Of a stretch of 64,000 nt of DNA, positions 1 through 7,879 are shown piece by piece; the first letter of the stretch is position 1, and every line of letters starts with the position of its first letter. The position numbers and the translations under genes were made by a program. The DNA comes from Variovorax sp. MHTC-1. Its GTDB lineage: Bacteria > Pseudomonadota > Gammaproteobacteria > Burkholderiales > Burkholderiaceae_C. The stretch spans positions 124,001 to 188,000 of the forward strand of contig NZ_RWKI01000004.1 in the NCBI RefSeq assembly GCF_003984645.1. The letters run 5' to 3'. The notes under the pieces were generated by a model. That model was given only the letters and a program-made list of their open reading frames with translations. It was not told where the DNA came from and searched no databases.

Positions 1-999
1 CCGCGCCTCTGCATCGCCGCGCTCGCGGCGCGGCGCCAGCAGCCAGCGCCTGAGCAGGCGGCTTCCCATGCCCGTCATGCAGGTGTCGAGCAGCGAGAAC
101 AGCGTGGGCGAGTCCTCGCCGCGCAGGGTCTGCACCAGTTCGAGATTGCGTCGCGTGGTCGGCGGCAGCTCGATCAGCTCGCCGTCGCGTTCGACCGAAA
201 GCCGCTGCACATGCGACAGCGTTCTGCCCTGCGTGTGCTCCGCATAGCCCAGCAGCGCCGCGGCGGCCGCATGGGCGTTGGCCAGCAATTCGGCGTTCCA
301 GGCGGCCAGGCTGTTGCTGCCCATCTGCTCGCACAGCTTGCGCTCGCCCAGGCCGCCGTCGAATTGCCAGGCGGGCCGCACCGAGAGCGTGAAGGGCGCG
401 CCGTTGCGCGCGGCCTTCAGGCGCTGCTCGAAGCCGGGCGTGACCTCTGCGCTGTAGAGCAGCTCGCTCGGCGCGATGCGCGCGATCCAGGCTTCCAGCG
501 CATCGGCCGGGCACTCGGCCAGGCGCAGCTCGGCGCCCGTGACGCTGAGCCAGGCCAGGCCGCAGAAGTTGCGCGAGCCGGCGTGCACCGCGAGCAGCAG
601 CGAATCGCTCTTGTCGTTGAGCAATTCGGCATCGGTCAGCGTGCCCGGCGTGACCACGCGCACCACCTTGCGCTCGACCGGCCCCTTGGCCGCGCCGACC
701 TCGCCGACCTGTTCGCAGATGGCCACCGATTCGCCGAGCTTGATGAGCCGCGCGAGGTAGGTATCGACCGAGTGGAAGGGCACGCCGCACATCACCACCG
801 GCTGCCCGGCCGACTGGCCGCGCTGCGTGAGCGTGATGTCGAGCAGGCGCGCGGCCTTCTCGGCGTCGGCATAGAACAGCTCGTAGAAATCGCCCATCCG
901 GTAGAACAGCAGCGTCTCGGGATGGTCCGCCTTGAGCCCGAGGTATTGGGTCATCATCGGCGTATGCGAGGCGAGCTCGGCTGGGTCGCCTCGGCTCAT
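1..999 (-). CDS. mutS: DNA mismatch repair protein MutS, N-terminal part (3' end outside window)
   Basis: Recognises base mismatches and short loops and starts methyl-independent or MutL-dependent repair. The 333 visible residues contain the mismatch-reading Phe-X-Glu motif (F38-Y39-E40 in GDFYELF), followed by the connector and the start of the core/lever domain; the ATPase domain lies beyond the window edge. The start at 999 gives a short N-terminal extension before the conserved MMTQYLGLK; the Met pair near 957 is an alternative start and matches the usual family start. The ATG overlaps the stop codon of the upstream toxin gene as ATGA, so mutS translation may be coupled to that gene. Identity is firm; the exact start is less so. 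Confidence 0.96.
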   Translation of the reverse strand, partial: MSRGDPAELASHTPMMTQYLGLKADHPETLLFYRMGDFYELFYADAEKAARLLDITLTQRGQSAGQPVVMCGVPFHSVDTYLARLIKLGESVAICEQVGEVGAAKGPVERKVVRVVTPGTLTDAELLNDKSDSLLLAVHAGSRNFCGLAWLSVTGAELRLAECPADALEAWIARIAPSELLYSAEVTPGFEQRLKAARNGAPFTLSVRPAWQFDGGLGERKLCEQMGSNSLAAWNAELLANAHAAAAALLGYAEHTQGRTLSHVQRLSVERDGELIELPPTTRRNLELVQTLRGEDSPTLFSLLDTCMTGMGSRLLRRWLLAPRRERGDAEAR

Positions 1000-1394
1000 G
1001 AGCGCTCCGTTTTCTGAAAGTACATCGTATTGCGCAAGCCTTCGAAATGGACATCGCAGGTCAGCAGATCAGCGCCCTGGTGTCGCGCCGTTGCGTAGAC
1101 GATGGCATCCGCCGTCGCCAGCTTGTGCTCGCGGTGCAGTTCGGCCGCGAGAAGAGCGATGGAGGTGTCCAGCGGCACGACCACGCATTTTTGCGTATAG
1201 GCGATGACCTGGTCCGCTTGTTCTTCGCCGACCTCGCGCATCAGCCATTTCGACAGTTCGAGTTGGACGATGGTTGGAACGATGCAGCGCGCCTTGTCGG
1301 GAAATTCCTTGCCGAGTTTCTTGCCAAGCGCGCTGCCGGCCAGCCATTCGATCCAGGCCGAGGTGTCGACCACGCGCAGTGTCGCCGTCGCCAT
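996..1394 (-). CDS. PIN-domain ribonuclease toxin (VapC-like)
   Basis: A 132-residue single-domain PIN protein, the size of VapC-type toxins, which cut RNA with a metal-binding acidic cluster. The expected acidic residues are all present: D10 in VVDTSAW, E46 in QLELSKW, D96 in [10 protein letters not shown] and D114 in LLTCDVHF. It therefore looks catalytically intact. Its start codon overlaps the antitoxin stop (TGATG) and its own stop overlaps the mutS start (ATGA), so three genes are chained by overlapping codons. The RNA target cannot be read from sequence. Confidence 0.9.
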   Translation of the reverse strand: MATATLRVVDTSAWIEWLAGSALGKKLGKEFPDKARCIVPTIVQLELSKWLMREVGEEQADQVIAYTQKCVVVPLDTSIALLAAELHREHKLATADAIVYATARHQGADLLTCDVHFEGLRNTMYFQKTERS

Positions 1395-1606
1395 CAATAG
1401 CGGTCCTTGCGATCGCGGTAGCCGTCTTTTCTCGCGCCCTTGGCGATGCCGGACAACTGGTCCAGTTCCGGCACCGGCATGACCAGCACACCTTTGCCCT
1501 TGGGCACGAAAACGAACTCCTGGCCTGCCTCCCAGTGCTGTTCTTCGCGAACAGCCTTGGGAATGGAGATCTGGAACTTGCTGGACAGCGTCGCGGTGGC
1601 GGTCAT
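1394..1606 (-). CDS. AbrB/SpoVT-type antitoxin
   Basis: A 70-residue protein with an N-terminal swapped-hairpin AbrB DNA-binding domain (about residues 4-48, with SSKFQISIPKAVRE and the glycine-rich turn PKGKGVLVMP). The basic C-terminal tail (KGARKDGYRDRKDRY) is the likely toxin-binding segment. It lies directly before the PIN toxin gene with a one-base overlap, the usual antitoxin-first order. Such antitoxins generally repress their own promoter, and a candidate operator is present upstream at 1638-1651. Confidence 0.88.
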   Translation of the reverse strand: MTATATLSSKFQISIPKAVREEQHWEAGQEFVFVPKGKGVLVMPVPELDQLSGIAKGARKDGYRDRKDRY

Positions 1607-1637
1607 GTTCGTACCTCGGGTTGATCGATGCGGATTT

Positions 1638-1651
1638 GGTAAGAATATACC
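1638..1651. promoter_or_regulatory. Candidate operator of the AbrB/PIN module
   Basis: GGTAAGAATATACC has inverted arms GGTA and TACC around six bases. It lies 32 bp upstream of the antitoxin start and overlaps an AT-rich -10-like stretch (TATATT on the minus strand). The position fits autoregulation. No clear -35 box was recognised, so this is a candidate only. Confidence 0.35.
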
Positions 1652-1717
1652 TTTGGAAGCATGAGCCCACAGGGGGATCCAAGCGACGACCGCAATACGC
1701 GAACCGGGGTCTGCGAA

Positions 1718-2356
1718 TCAGCGCCACCCGGCCGCTTGCAGCTGCTGCGCCAGTTGCTGGGCCACCTGCGCATAGCCCTGGGCGTTGGCATGGATGCGAT
1801 CGGAGCGCAAGGCGGCGTCCGAGAGCACGCGCGCATACACGTTCGGAATCAGGAGCGCCTGCTCGGCCTTGGCGACCTCTGCGTAGAACACCGCGTCGCT
1901 GAGCGAGCCGATCGCTGCGCGCATCGGTTCTGGCGCGGGAGTGGCGATCACGCCGACGTGGGGCGTGTGCGCGCGTGCCTGGCGCACGATGGCGGCGAGG
2001 TTGTCGATGGTGGCTTGCGATGACATGCCGCGCAGCATGTCGTTGCCGCCGATGCCGACCAGGATCGCGTCGTAGCGATTGGCGGCCAGCAGACTCTCGA
2101 GGCGTTGCAATGCGCCGAGGGATGTGTCGCCGTTGAGTCCTTCGTTGACGACCGTCCAGCCGGTCAGTTGCGAGAGCTTGTTGGGCCATGCGTCGTCGGG
2201 CCCTGCGCCGTGGCCTGCGGTGAGGCTGTCGCCCAGGGCCAGCACGGTCGCGCCCGGCTTGAGCGCTGCTGCGACCGGCGTGCGTTTGCCGCAGGCGCCG
2301 AAGAGCAGGGTAGTTGAGGAAGCGGCCAGCAGGCCAAGCAGGTTTCGGCGGTTCAT
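1718..2356 (-). CDS. SGNH/GDSL-family hydrolase, exported
   Basis: A 212-residue esterase/lysophospholipase of the TesA/arylesterase type. The family blocks are in order: nucleophile Ser44 in GDSLTAGHG, Gly/Asn in NEGLNGDTS near 71-79, GGND at 103-106, and the Asp/His pair in DRIHANAQGY (D186, H189). The N-terminus (NRRNLLGLLAAS) has two arginines and a hydrophobic stretch ending in a cysteine near residue 22, so it is exported; the lipobox (FGAC) is atypical, so the lipoprotein call is uncertain. It is transcribed toward the toxin-antitoxin pair. Substrate unknown. Confidence 0.85.
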   Translation of the reverse strand: MNRRNLLGLLAASSTTLLFGACGKRTPVAAALKPGATVLALGDSLTAGHGAGPDDAWPNKLSQLTGWTVVNEGLNGDTSLGALQRLESLLAANRYDAILVGIGGNDMLRGMSSQATIDNLAAIVRQARAHTPHVGVIATPAPEPMRAAIGSLSDAVFYAEVAKAEQALLIPNVYARVLSDAALRSDRIHANAQGYAQVAQQLAQQLQAAGWR

Positions 2357-2437
2357 TGGCGGCGCATCGTCGGCGAAAGCGAAGCGCCGCAGTGTAAGCG
2401 GCCCGTGCGCAGCGATGCCGATGCGCCCTTGCTATGC

Positions 2438-2953
2438 CTACAGCTGACCGCGGCGCCGGCGCGCGACGCGCACGGCGTCGACCCAGGTGTCGATGTTGAA
2501 GCGCTGGCCCGACTCCGCGATGCGCGCACCGGTGATCTGCTGCAGCGGAATCCGGCGCAGGTCCCCAGGCAGTTCGCAGTGGCCGTGGAGGATCCTCTTC
2601 TGCACGTCGAGATGGTCGACCTGCAGCGTGCACTCCGCCTTGCGCCCACGAGGATCGAGATAGCGCACGCGGATGCGCGGCTGTTCGTCGACGACCGGAT
2701 GTTCGCCCTTGCCCTGGATGAACCACTCGGGGAGCGTGTCCGGCGGCGCATCGCCGGTGGGGCTCAGGCCGCCGCGTACGGACGGAATCTCGAGCGGTAT
2801 GTGACCCGACCGCACCCTGGCCGCTGCGATACGGCGTTCGGTTTCGCGCCGCTCGGCGAGGCGGCGCCACGCGATCCACATGATGACGAACAGGAGCAAC
2901 GCCCCCGTCAACAGCGCAACCAGGAACTGCCATTGCGCAAGTCCGATGTCCAT
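2438..2953 (-). CDS. Membrane-anchored protein with WYL-like C-terminal domain
   Basis: A 171-residue protein with one N-terminal transmembrane helix (about residues 8-28, rich in Leu/Ile/Val) followed by an arginine-rich juxtamembrane segment. The soluble C-terminal half (about 90-165) alternates beta-strand-like stretches (IRVRYLDPRGRKAE, ITGARIAESGQRFNI) that resemble the WYL fold seen in ligand-sensing regulators. There is no DNA-binding domain. The function is not recognised. It lies upstream of the SGNH hydrolase on the same strand with an 81-bp gap. Confidence 0.6.
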   Translation of the reverse strand: MDIGLAQWQFLVALLTGALLLFVIMWIAWRRLAERRETERRIAAARVRSGHIPLEIPSVRGGLSPTGDAPPDTLPEWFIQGKGEHPVVDEQPRIRVRYLDPRGRKAECTLQVDHLDVQKRILHGHCELPGDLRRIPLQQITGARIAESGQRFNIDTWVDAVRVARRRRGQL

Positions 2954-3065
2954 CTGTCCGCTCCCGAGATATAGCTTTTAGTACTCAGCCGGGGAATTCT
3001 GGGTGTGCGGACATGAGGTGTCAAACGGCCTCAGGGCATAGGGCGTACGGCCGGTCGCCCGGCGT

Positions 3066-3905
3066 TCAGTCCTCGTGCGTGTCGTGCGTGGCCACCGCGC
3101 CGCGGCGCCAGTAGCCCGAGGCCCGGATCCATTTGGGATGGGCGCCGCGTTCGCCGACCAGGTGGGCGCGCAGCGCCTTGGCGGCGGCCGATTCGCAGGC
3201 CACCCAGGCGTGGAAGTCGCCGGCCGGCAGCGTCAGCTTGCGCAGCGCATCGAGAAGGCTGCTGCCGACGCCCGGTTCGGCGCCGCGGCGGTGCACCCAC
3301 TGCAAGTCCAGGCTGGCGCGGGTCTCGAAAGGGATTTCATCCGCTTCGCTGTCGACTTCCGCCAGCACCAGCGCACGCGCCCCGGCCGGCAACTCGGCCA
3401 GCCGGCGCCAGATGGCCGGCAGGGCGGTGTCGTCCCCGATCAAGAGGTGCCAGTCGAAGTCGGTCGGGACGATGAAGGAGCCGCGCGGTCCGCCCACGCC
3501 CAGCAGGTCGCCGACCTTGGCCTGTTCGGCCCACTGGGTGGCCGGGCCGGCCTCGTGCAGCGCGAAGTCGAGCTCGAGCGTGTCGGCCGCGGCATCGTGG
3601 CGGCGCGGCGTGTAGTCGCGCATGGTCGGCTTCGGACCCTCGGGCCAGAGCGGCCCGTCGGGGCCGACCGTCGGCACGATGAGCGCGCCGGTCCCGGCGT
3701 CGGGAAAGAAGATCTTGGCGTGGTCGTCGAAGCCGGGGCTGGTGAAGCCGGCCAGTTCCTCGCCGCCAAGGGTGATGCGGATCAGGTGCGGCGCCACGCG
3801 CTGCACCGCGCGCACCTCGAGCTTGCGAAAGCGAAGTTCGTGGCGCACGCGGCGCGGCAGGCGGTCGGCGACAGGAGAAGCAGCGGGAGAAGAAAAATCA
3901 GTCAT
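3066..3905 (-). CDS. yqjH: Siderophore-interacting protein / NADPH-dependent ferric-chelate reductase (YqjH-like)
   Basis: A 279-residue flavoprotein of the ViuB/SIP family, which reduces iron(III)-siderophores in the cytoplasm using NAD(P)H. The N-terminal FAD-binding barrel carries RDYTPRRHD (near residues 108-116) for the flavin. The C-terminal half is NAD(P)H-binding (LLIGDDTALPAIWRRL) and ends with the conserved IRASGYWRRG. The gene follows a YqjI-like repressor on the same strand. In E. coli yqjH and yqjI are neighbours and YqjI represses both; the same job is inferred here. A 119-bp repeat element separates the two genes. Confidence 0.9.
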   Translation of the reverse strand: MTDFSSPAASPVADRLPRRVRHELRFRKLEVRAVQRVAPHLIRITLGGEELAGFTSPGFDDHAKIFFPDAGTGALIVPTVGPDGPLWPEGPKPTMRDYTPRRHDAAADTLELDFALHEAGPATQWAEQAKVGDLLGVGGPRGSFIVPTDFDWHLLIGDDTALPAIWRRLAELPAGARALVLAEVDSEADEIPFETRASLDLQWVHRRGAEPGVGSSLLDALRKLTLPAGDFHAWVACESAAAKALRAHLVGERGAHPKWIRASGYWRRGAVATHDTHED

Positions 3906-3925
3906 GTTGTCGATTCAGTTGTTGA

Positions 3926-4044
3926 CCGGCGAAGCCAGGCCTGTTCGTGGAACACCGCGGAACCGGCTTTGCCGGGCCGCTGGTGTTGCCCCCGGTGAGG
4001 GGAGTGGCGGAGCGACACGAAGTGCGCGAAGCCTGGGGGAGAGC
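3926..4044 (+). repeat. Dispersed intergenic hairpin element, copy A
   Basis: One of five copies of a ~110-120 bp element. From the 5' side it has an outer arm CCAGGC, a compound hairpin with stem AACACC-GCGG / CCGC-T-GGTGTT enclosing CCGGC-TTT-GCCGG, a second hairpin CCCC-GGTGA-GGGG, and a closing arm GCCTGG that pairs with CCAGGC. This copy fills the space between the yqjI-like and yqjH-like genes and ends immediately before the yqjI-like stop codon. Confidence 0.85.
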
Positions 4045-4614
4045 TCAAATCCTTTCGATGTGTTGAGCGGCGCTGTCGAGCACCGCGGCGAATTCGTGGG
4101 CCTGTTGTTCGGTGAGGGGTTCGCGCGCGAGGCGCATGCGCATCGCGAGCTTGAGGTTCTCGATGGCGCGCACCACCTGCGGCGGGCGGCCGTGGCGCGG
4201 GCCCGCGCCGTCGACGCCGCCTTTCATGCGGGCCATCATCTCATCGGTGATCTCGCGGTTGGCGGCGAGGAATTCACGGCCGGCCTCGGTGATGCTGTAG
4301 CGCTTGCGGCCGCCGGCGTCGGCTGCGTCGACGCTCACGCAGCCCATTTCCTCGAGCAGCGTGAGCGTGGGATAGACGATGCCCGGACTCGGGCTGTAGC
4401 TGCCGCCCAGGCGTTCCTCGATGGACTTGATCAGCTCGTAGCCGTGGCTGGGCTTGTCGGCGATGAGCTGCAGCAGCACGAAGCGCAGGCCGCCATGGCC
4501 GAAGATGCGCCCGCTGCCCCGGCCGTCGCGTGTGCCGCGCAGTCCGCCGCCGCCCATGCCGTCGCCGTGTTCGCTACGGGGATGGCCGTGTAGAAAGTGT
4601 TTGAAAGCTCGCAT
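4045..4614 (-). CDS. yqjI: PadR-family metal-responsive repressor (YqjI-like)
   Basis: A 189-residue PadR regulator. The first 40 residues form a His/Gly-rich head (FKHFLHGHPRSEHGDG) like the metal-binding head of E. coli YqjI, which senses nickel. The winged helix follows at about 42-115 (GHGGLRFVLLQLIADKPSHGYELIKSIEERL and PSPGIVYPTLTLLEEMG, split here to keep motifs short), then the helical dimerisation tail. The start is chosen at the Met after a promoter with a palindrome over its -10. In E. coli the partner is yqjH, as here. Metal preference is inferred from the family. Confidence 0.88.
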   Translation of the reverse strand: MRAFKHFLHGHPRSEHGDGMGGGGLRGTRDGRGSGRIFGHGGLRFVLLQLIADKPSHGYELIKSIEERLGGSYSPSPGIVYPTLTLLEEMGCVSVDAADAGGRKRYSITEAGREFLAANREITDEMMARMKGGVDGAGPRHGRPPQVVRAIENLKLAMRMRLAREPLTEQQAHEFAAVLDSAAQHIERI

Positions 4615-4649
4615 GGAATGAGATTTCGATGTCGTTATCTGATTTTGTA

Positions 4650-4678
4650 AAGATATATCTAAATACTATCTTAGTCAA
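4650..4678 (-). promoter_or_regulatory. Promoter and likely operator of the yqjI-like gene
   Basis: On the minus strand a -35 TTGACT (4673-4678) is followed after 17 bp by a -10 TATCTT (4650-4655). The perfect palindrome AGATATATCT (4651-4660) covers the -10, a position suited to autorepression by the PadR protein. The AT-rich patch stands out against the GC-rich surroundings. Confidence 0.65.
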
Positions 4679-4693
4679 CCCGCGAGGTGGCTG

Positions 4694-5421
4694 GTGACGA
4701 GCCCGCGCCATACCTACATCGCGCGCATCAACCGCGTGATCGATCACATCGACGGCCATCTCGCCGATCCACTCGATCTGGCCATGCTGGCCGGGGGTGG
4801 CGCACTTTTCCTCCTGGCATTTCCACCGCGTGTTCCAGGCCATGACCGGCGAGACGCTGGCCGAGCGCGTGAGGCGCCGCCGGCTGGAGGTGGCGGCTGG
4901 CCGGCTGATCGGCCTCCCGCCCGAGCCGGTGCTGGCGATCGCGCTCGACGTCGGCTTCGGCTCGGCGGCGGTGTTCACGCGGGCCTTCAGCGCGCACTTC
5001 GGCGTCACGCCCACGGCCTGGGGGCGCGGCGCCTTCCGTTCGTGGGCCGAACGCCACCGCATCGAACTCGGCAAGATTCATCAAGCCGACAGCAAGGCGC
5101 ATCAAGCCGTGGCCGAGGCTTTCCGACACGATGAACGCTCCTGGCCCAACGGGGCTGTTCCTCGTTCAGGAGACAGGCTTCCGGCCCGAAGGCGAGATCG
5201 GCGTGCAGACGGTGGGCGGCGGGCGCGATGCCTGCACCGGATTCAGCGGCCCGTCGACGGAGATCCACCTGGCGTGGGTGAAGCTGTGCGACTGGCTGCC
5301 GGACAGCGGCTGGCAGCCCGCCGATGGCGCGCCGATCGAGATCTACGGCCGCGATTTCGCGATGGATGAGAAGACCGGCGCATTCAGCTGCACGCTGTGC
5401 ATGCCGGTGCGGCCGATCTGA
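4694..5421 (+). pseudogene. Decayed AraC-family regulator with GyrI-like C-terminus
   Basis: Three frames must be joined to read one protein. The first (from ATG 4694) gives IARINRVIDHIDGHLADPLD, the start of an AraC helix-turn-helix. In the GGGGG run near 4793 one extra G shifts the frame; the continuation FSSWHFHRVFQAMTGETLAE is the rest of that domain. A third frame from about 5131 carries GEIGVQTVGGGRDACT and a GyrI-like end (WLPDSGW, CMPVRPI). The first ~70 residues of the GyrI-like domain are missing between frames two and three, so an internal deletion is also likely. The frameshift alone could be a homopolymer sequencing error; the deletion could not. It lies divergent from the yqjI-like gene. 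Confidence 0.72.
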
Positions 5422-5455
5422 CGCTTCCTCTCGGTGCTCCAGCTCGCCATCGCGG

Positions 5456-5573
5456 CCGGCGAAGCCAGGCCCCTTCGGGAAACACCGCGGAACCGGCTTT
5501 GCCGGGCCGCTGGTGTTGCCCCCGGTGAGGGGGTTGGCGGACCACACGAAGTGGGGGGAGCCTGGGGGTGAAC
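5456..5573 (+). repeat. Dispersed intergenic hairpin element, copy B
   Basis: Nearly identical to copy A through both hairpins; the second hairpin here is CCCCC-GGTGA-GGGGG. It ends on the base before the stop codon of the minus-strand sulfatase gene, the same placement relative to a stop codon as copy A. Confidence 0.85.
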
Positions 5574-6890
5574 TTATCTTTGCGGCATGTCTTTGACCGA
5601 GTAGCCCAGGCTCACGGTCGCATCGTCCGGAATGGGCGGCATGCTGGCGTTCCACACCTGCCAAGCCTCGCGCATCGCGGCCAGCCGTTCGGGTTCGCGC
5701 TTGGCCTGGTTGGCGCGCTCGCGTTCGTCGGCCGGGATGTTGAACAGGTACTCGTTGCCGTCGACTTGCAAGTACTTCCAGTCGCCGTCGCGCAGGGCGC
5801 GCTGGCCGCGGTGGTTCATGCGCCAGTGCAGCGGGCGGCGGAAGCTCGACTTCGCATCGCGCAGCACCGGCAGCAGCGACACACCGTCGAGCGGCAAGCG
5901 TGCATCGGCCTTGGCGCCTGCCGCATCGAGCATCGTGGCGGACCAGTCCATGGTCATGCAGTGCTGCGCGCTCTCGCTGCCGGCCTTGACGACGGCGGGC
6001 CAGTGCGCGATCCACGGCACGCGGATGCCGCCCTCGGTCAGGTCCATCTTGCCGCCGACCAGCGGCCAGTTGTCCGAGTAGCGTTCGCCCCCGTTGTCGC
6101 TGGTAAAGACCACCAGGGTGTTGTCTGCGACGCCATGCTTCTCGAGCGCGGCCATGATCCAGCCGATGCCTTCGTCCATGTGGTGGATCATGCGGCGGTA
6201 GGTATGGATGTTGCCGCCGGCCAGGTCGAACAGGTTGTTCTTCACGGCCGGCGCCTTGGCCGCGTCCTCGCGCGTTTCCCAGGGCCAGTGCGGCGCGGTG
6301 TAGTGCAGGCTCAGGAAGAATGGCGCGTCCTGGTTCGCCATGCGCGCCACGTAGTCGACCGCGCGCCGCGAGAGCAGGTCGGTGAGATAGCCATCTTCCT
6401 GCCGATCCTCCTCGCCCGACCAGAGGTCGTGCCGGCCGCTCGAATCGCAATGCGTGAAGTAGTCGACGCCGCCCGACATCGGGCCGAAGAACTCCTCGTA
6501 GCCCGAACGCAGCGGGCCGAAGGCCGGCGGAAAGCCCAGGTGCCACTTGCCGATGAGCGCCGTGCGATAGCCCGCTTCGCGCAACAGCGAGGGCAGTGTC
6601 GGGTGCTCCGGCGGCAGGCCCAGCGTGGCGCTGCCGCGGCTCTTGCTGTTGATCGGCTCTTCGGCCGCGCCGCGCAGGCGGTACTGGTAGCGCGCCGTCA
6701 TCAGCGCGAAGCGCGTGGGCGAGCACACCGGCGAGTTCGCATAGCCCTGCGTGAAGCGGATGCCCTTGGCGGCGAGGCCGTCGAGCACCGGCGACACCGG
6801 GCCGAAGTCGGCATCGCGGCCGCCGTAGCAGCCGAGGTCGGCGAAGCCGAGGTCGTCGGCGACGATGAAGACGATGTTGGGACGTTGCAT
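5574..6890 (-). CDS. Arylsulfatase-type sulfatase
   Basis: A 438-residue type I sulfatase that would hydrolyse sulfate esters using a formylglycine made from Cys56 in the signature C-S-P-T-R (56-60). Metal-binding residues are visible: the Asp pair in VADDLGF (D12, D13) and D265-N266 in TSDNGGE. The catalytic Lys/His in IGKWHLG (K115, H117) and a further His (H201 in APHWPW) are present. No signal peptide is seen, so it is probably cytoplasmic, as many Cys-type bacterial sulfatases are. The next gene downstream encodes a Bug receptor, hinting at uptake and cleavage of a sulfated organic acid. Substrate unknown. Confidence 0.9.
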   Translation of the reverse strand: MQRPNIVFIVADDLGFADLGCYGGRDADFGPVSPVLDGLAAKGIRFTQGYANSPVCSPTRFALMTARYQYRLRGAAEEPINSKSRGSATLGLPPEHPTLPSLLREAGYRTALIGKWHLGFPPAFGPLRSGYEEFFGPMSGGVDYFTHCDSSGRHDLWSGEEDRQEDGYLTDLLSRRAVDYVARMANQDAPFFLSLHYTAPHWPWETREDAAKAPAVKNNLFDLAGGNIHTYRRMIHHMDEGIGWIMAALEKHGVADNTLVVFTSDNGGERYSDNWPLVGGKMDLTEGGIRVPWIAHWPAVVKAGSESAQHCMTMDWSATMLDAAGAKADARLPLDGVSLLPVLRDAKSSFRRPLHWRMNHRGQRALRDGDWKYLQVDGNEYLFNIPADERERANQAKREPERLAAMREAWQVWNASMPPIPDDATVSLGYSVKDMPQR

Positions 6891-6899
6891 GAAAAAAGC

Positions 6900-7865
6900 T
6901 CAGGGTTGGTAGCCGGATTTCTGAACCACGGGCGCCCACTGGGCGCGGTAGGCCTTGAGCATGGCCGCTGTCTGCTCCTGCGTGCTGGCCACCGGCGTCA
7001 TCAGCGAATCCCTGAAGCGGCGCACGGTGTCCGGGTCCTGCATGACCTCGCGGATGGCCTGCGACAGGCGCGCGACCTTGTCGCGCGGCATGCTCGCGGG
7101 CGCGAAGAAGGCGTTCCAGCCGGTGGCGACCAGGTCGAGCCCGGCTTCCTTGAAGGTCGGCACCTCGGGCGCGAAGGGCGAGCGTTTGGCGCCCGACATG
7201 GCGAGGATGCGGACCTTGCCGGCCTGGTGCTGCGGGATCACCACGTCCAGCGTGTCGACGGCGATCGGCACCTGGCCGCCGATCAGGTCGGTCAGGAGCG
7301 GGCTGGAGCCGCGATAGCCGACCACCTGCGTCGGCACCTTCGCCTTCTCGCCCACCATGAGGCCGAAGAAGTGCGGCAGGCTGCCGGTGGCGGGCACGCC
7401 GACGTTGGCCTTCTCGGGATTGGCGCGCATCCAGGCCAGCAGGTGCGACAACTCTCGCACCGGCACGGCGGTCGCCACCGACAGCGCGAACTCGTAGTCG
7501 TTGACATGCGAGACCGGCACGAAGTCGCGCTCGGCGTCGTAGCCGTTGTCCTTGAAAACCAGCGGCGCCACGACCATCACGGCCGGATTGGCCAGCATCA
7601 GCACGTTCTGCGACGCGGGCGCGGCCTTGACCTGCTGGGCCGCGAGGCGGCCGCCCGCGCCTGGCTTGTTGTCGATCACGACCGGCACGCCGAGCCTGGC
7701 CTGGAGCTTGTCGCCGACGATGCGGGCTACGCGATCGGTGGCGCCGCCCGGCGCGTAGCCCACCACGATGCGCAGCGGGCTGTCCAGCGGCTGGGCCGCG
7801 GCGGTGCAGGCGATGGCGGCCAGGGCGAGGGTGCCGGTGAGCCGGCGAAGAAGATGCTTCAGCAT
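6900..7865 (-). CDS. Bug-family periplasmic solute receptor (tripartite tricarboxylate transporter)
   Basis: A 321-residue TctC/Bug receptor. It has a signal peptide (residues 1-24, LALAAIACTAAAQP), then the family motif IVVGYAPGGATDRVARIVGD and the ligand-loop motif VIDNKPGAGGRLAAQ. Bug proteins bind small carboxylates and pass them to TctAB-type membrane proteins or feed sensing pathways. No TctA or TctB gene is in the window. It lies nine bases before the sulfatase start, so the two are probably co-transcribed. Confidence 0.92.
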   Translation of the reverse strand: MLKHLLRRLTGTLALAAIACTAAAQPLDSPLRIVVGYAPGGATDRVARIVGDKLQARLGVPVVIDNKPGAGGRLAAQQVKAAPASQNVLMLANPAVMVVAPLVFKDNGYDAERDFVPVSHVNDYEFALSVATAVPVRELSHLLAWMRANPEKANVGVPATGSLPHFFGLMVGEKAKVPTQVVGYRGSSPLLTDLIGGQVPIAVDTLDVVIPQHQAGKVRILAMSGAKRSPFAPEVPTFKEAGLDLVATGWNAFFAPASMPRDKVARLSQAIREVMQDPDTVRRFRDSLMTPVASTQEQTAAMLKAYRAQWAPVVQKSGYQP

Positions 7866-7879
7866 GGCGAGATCTCCGT

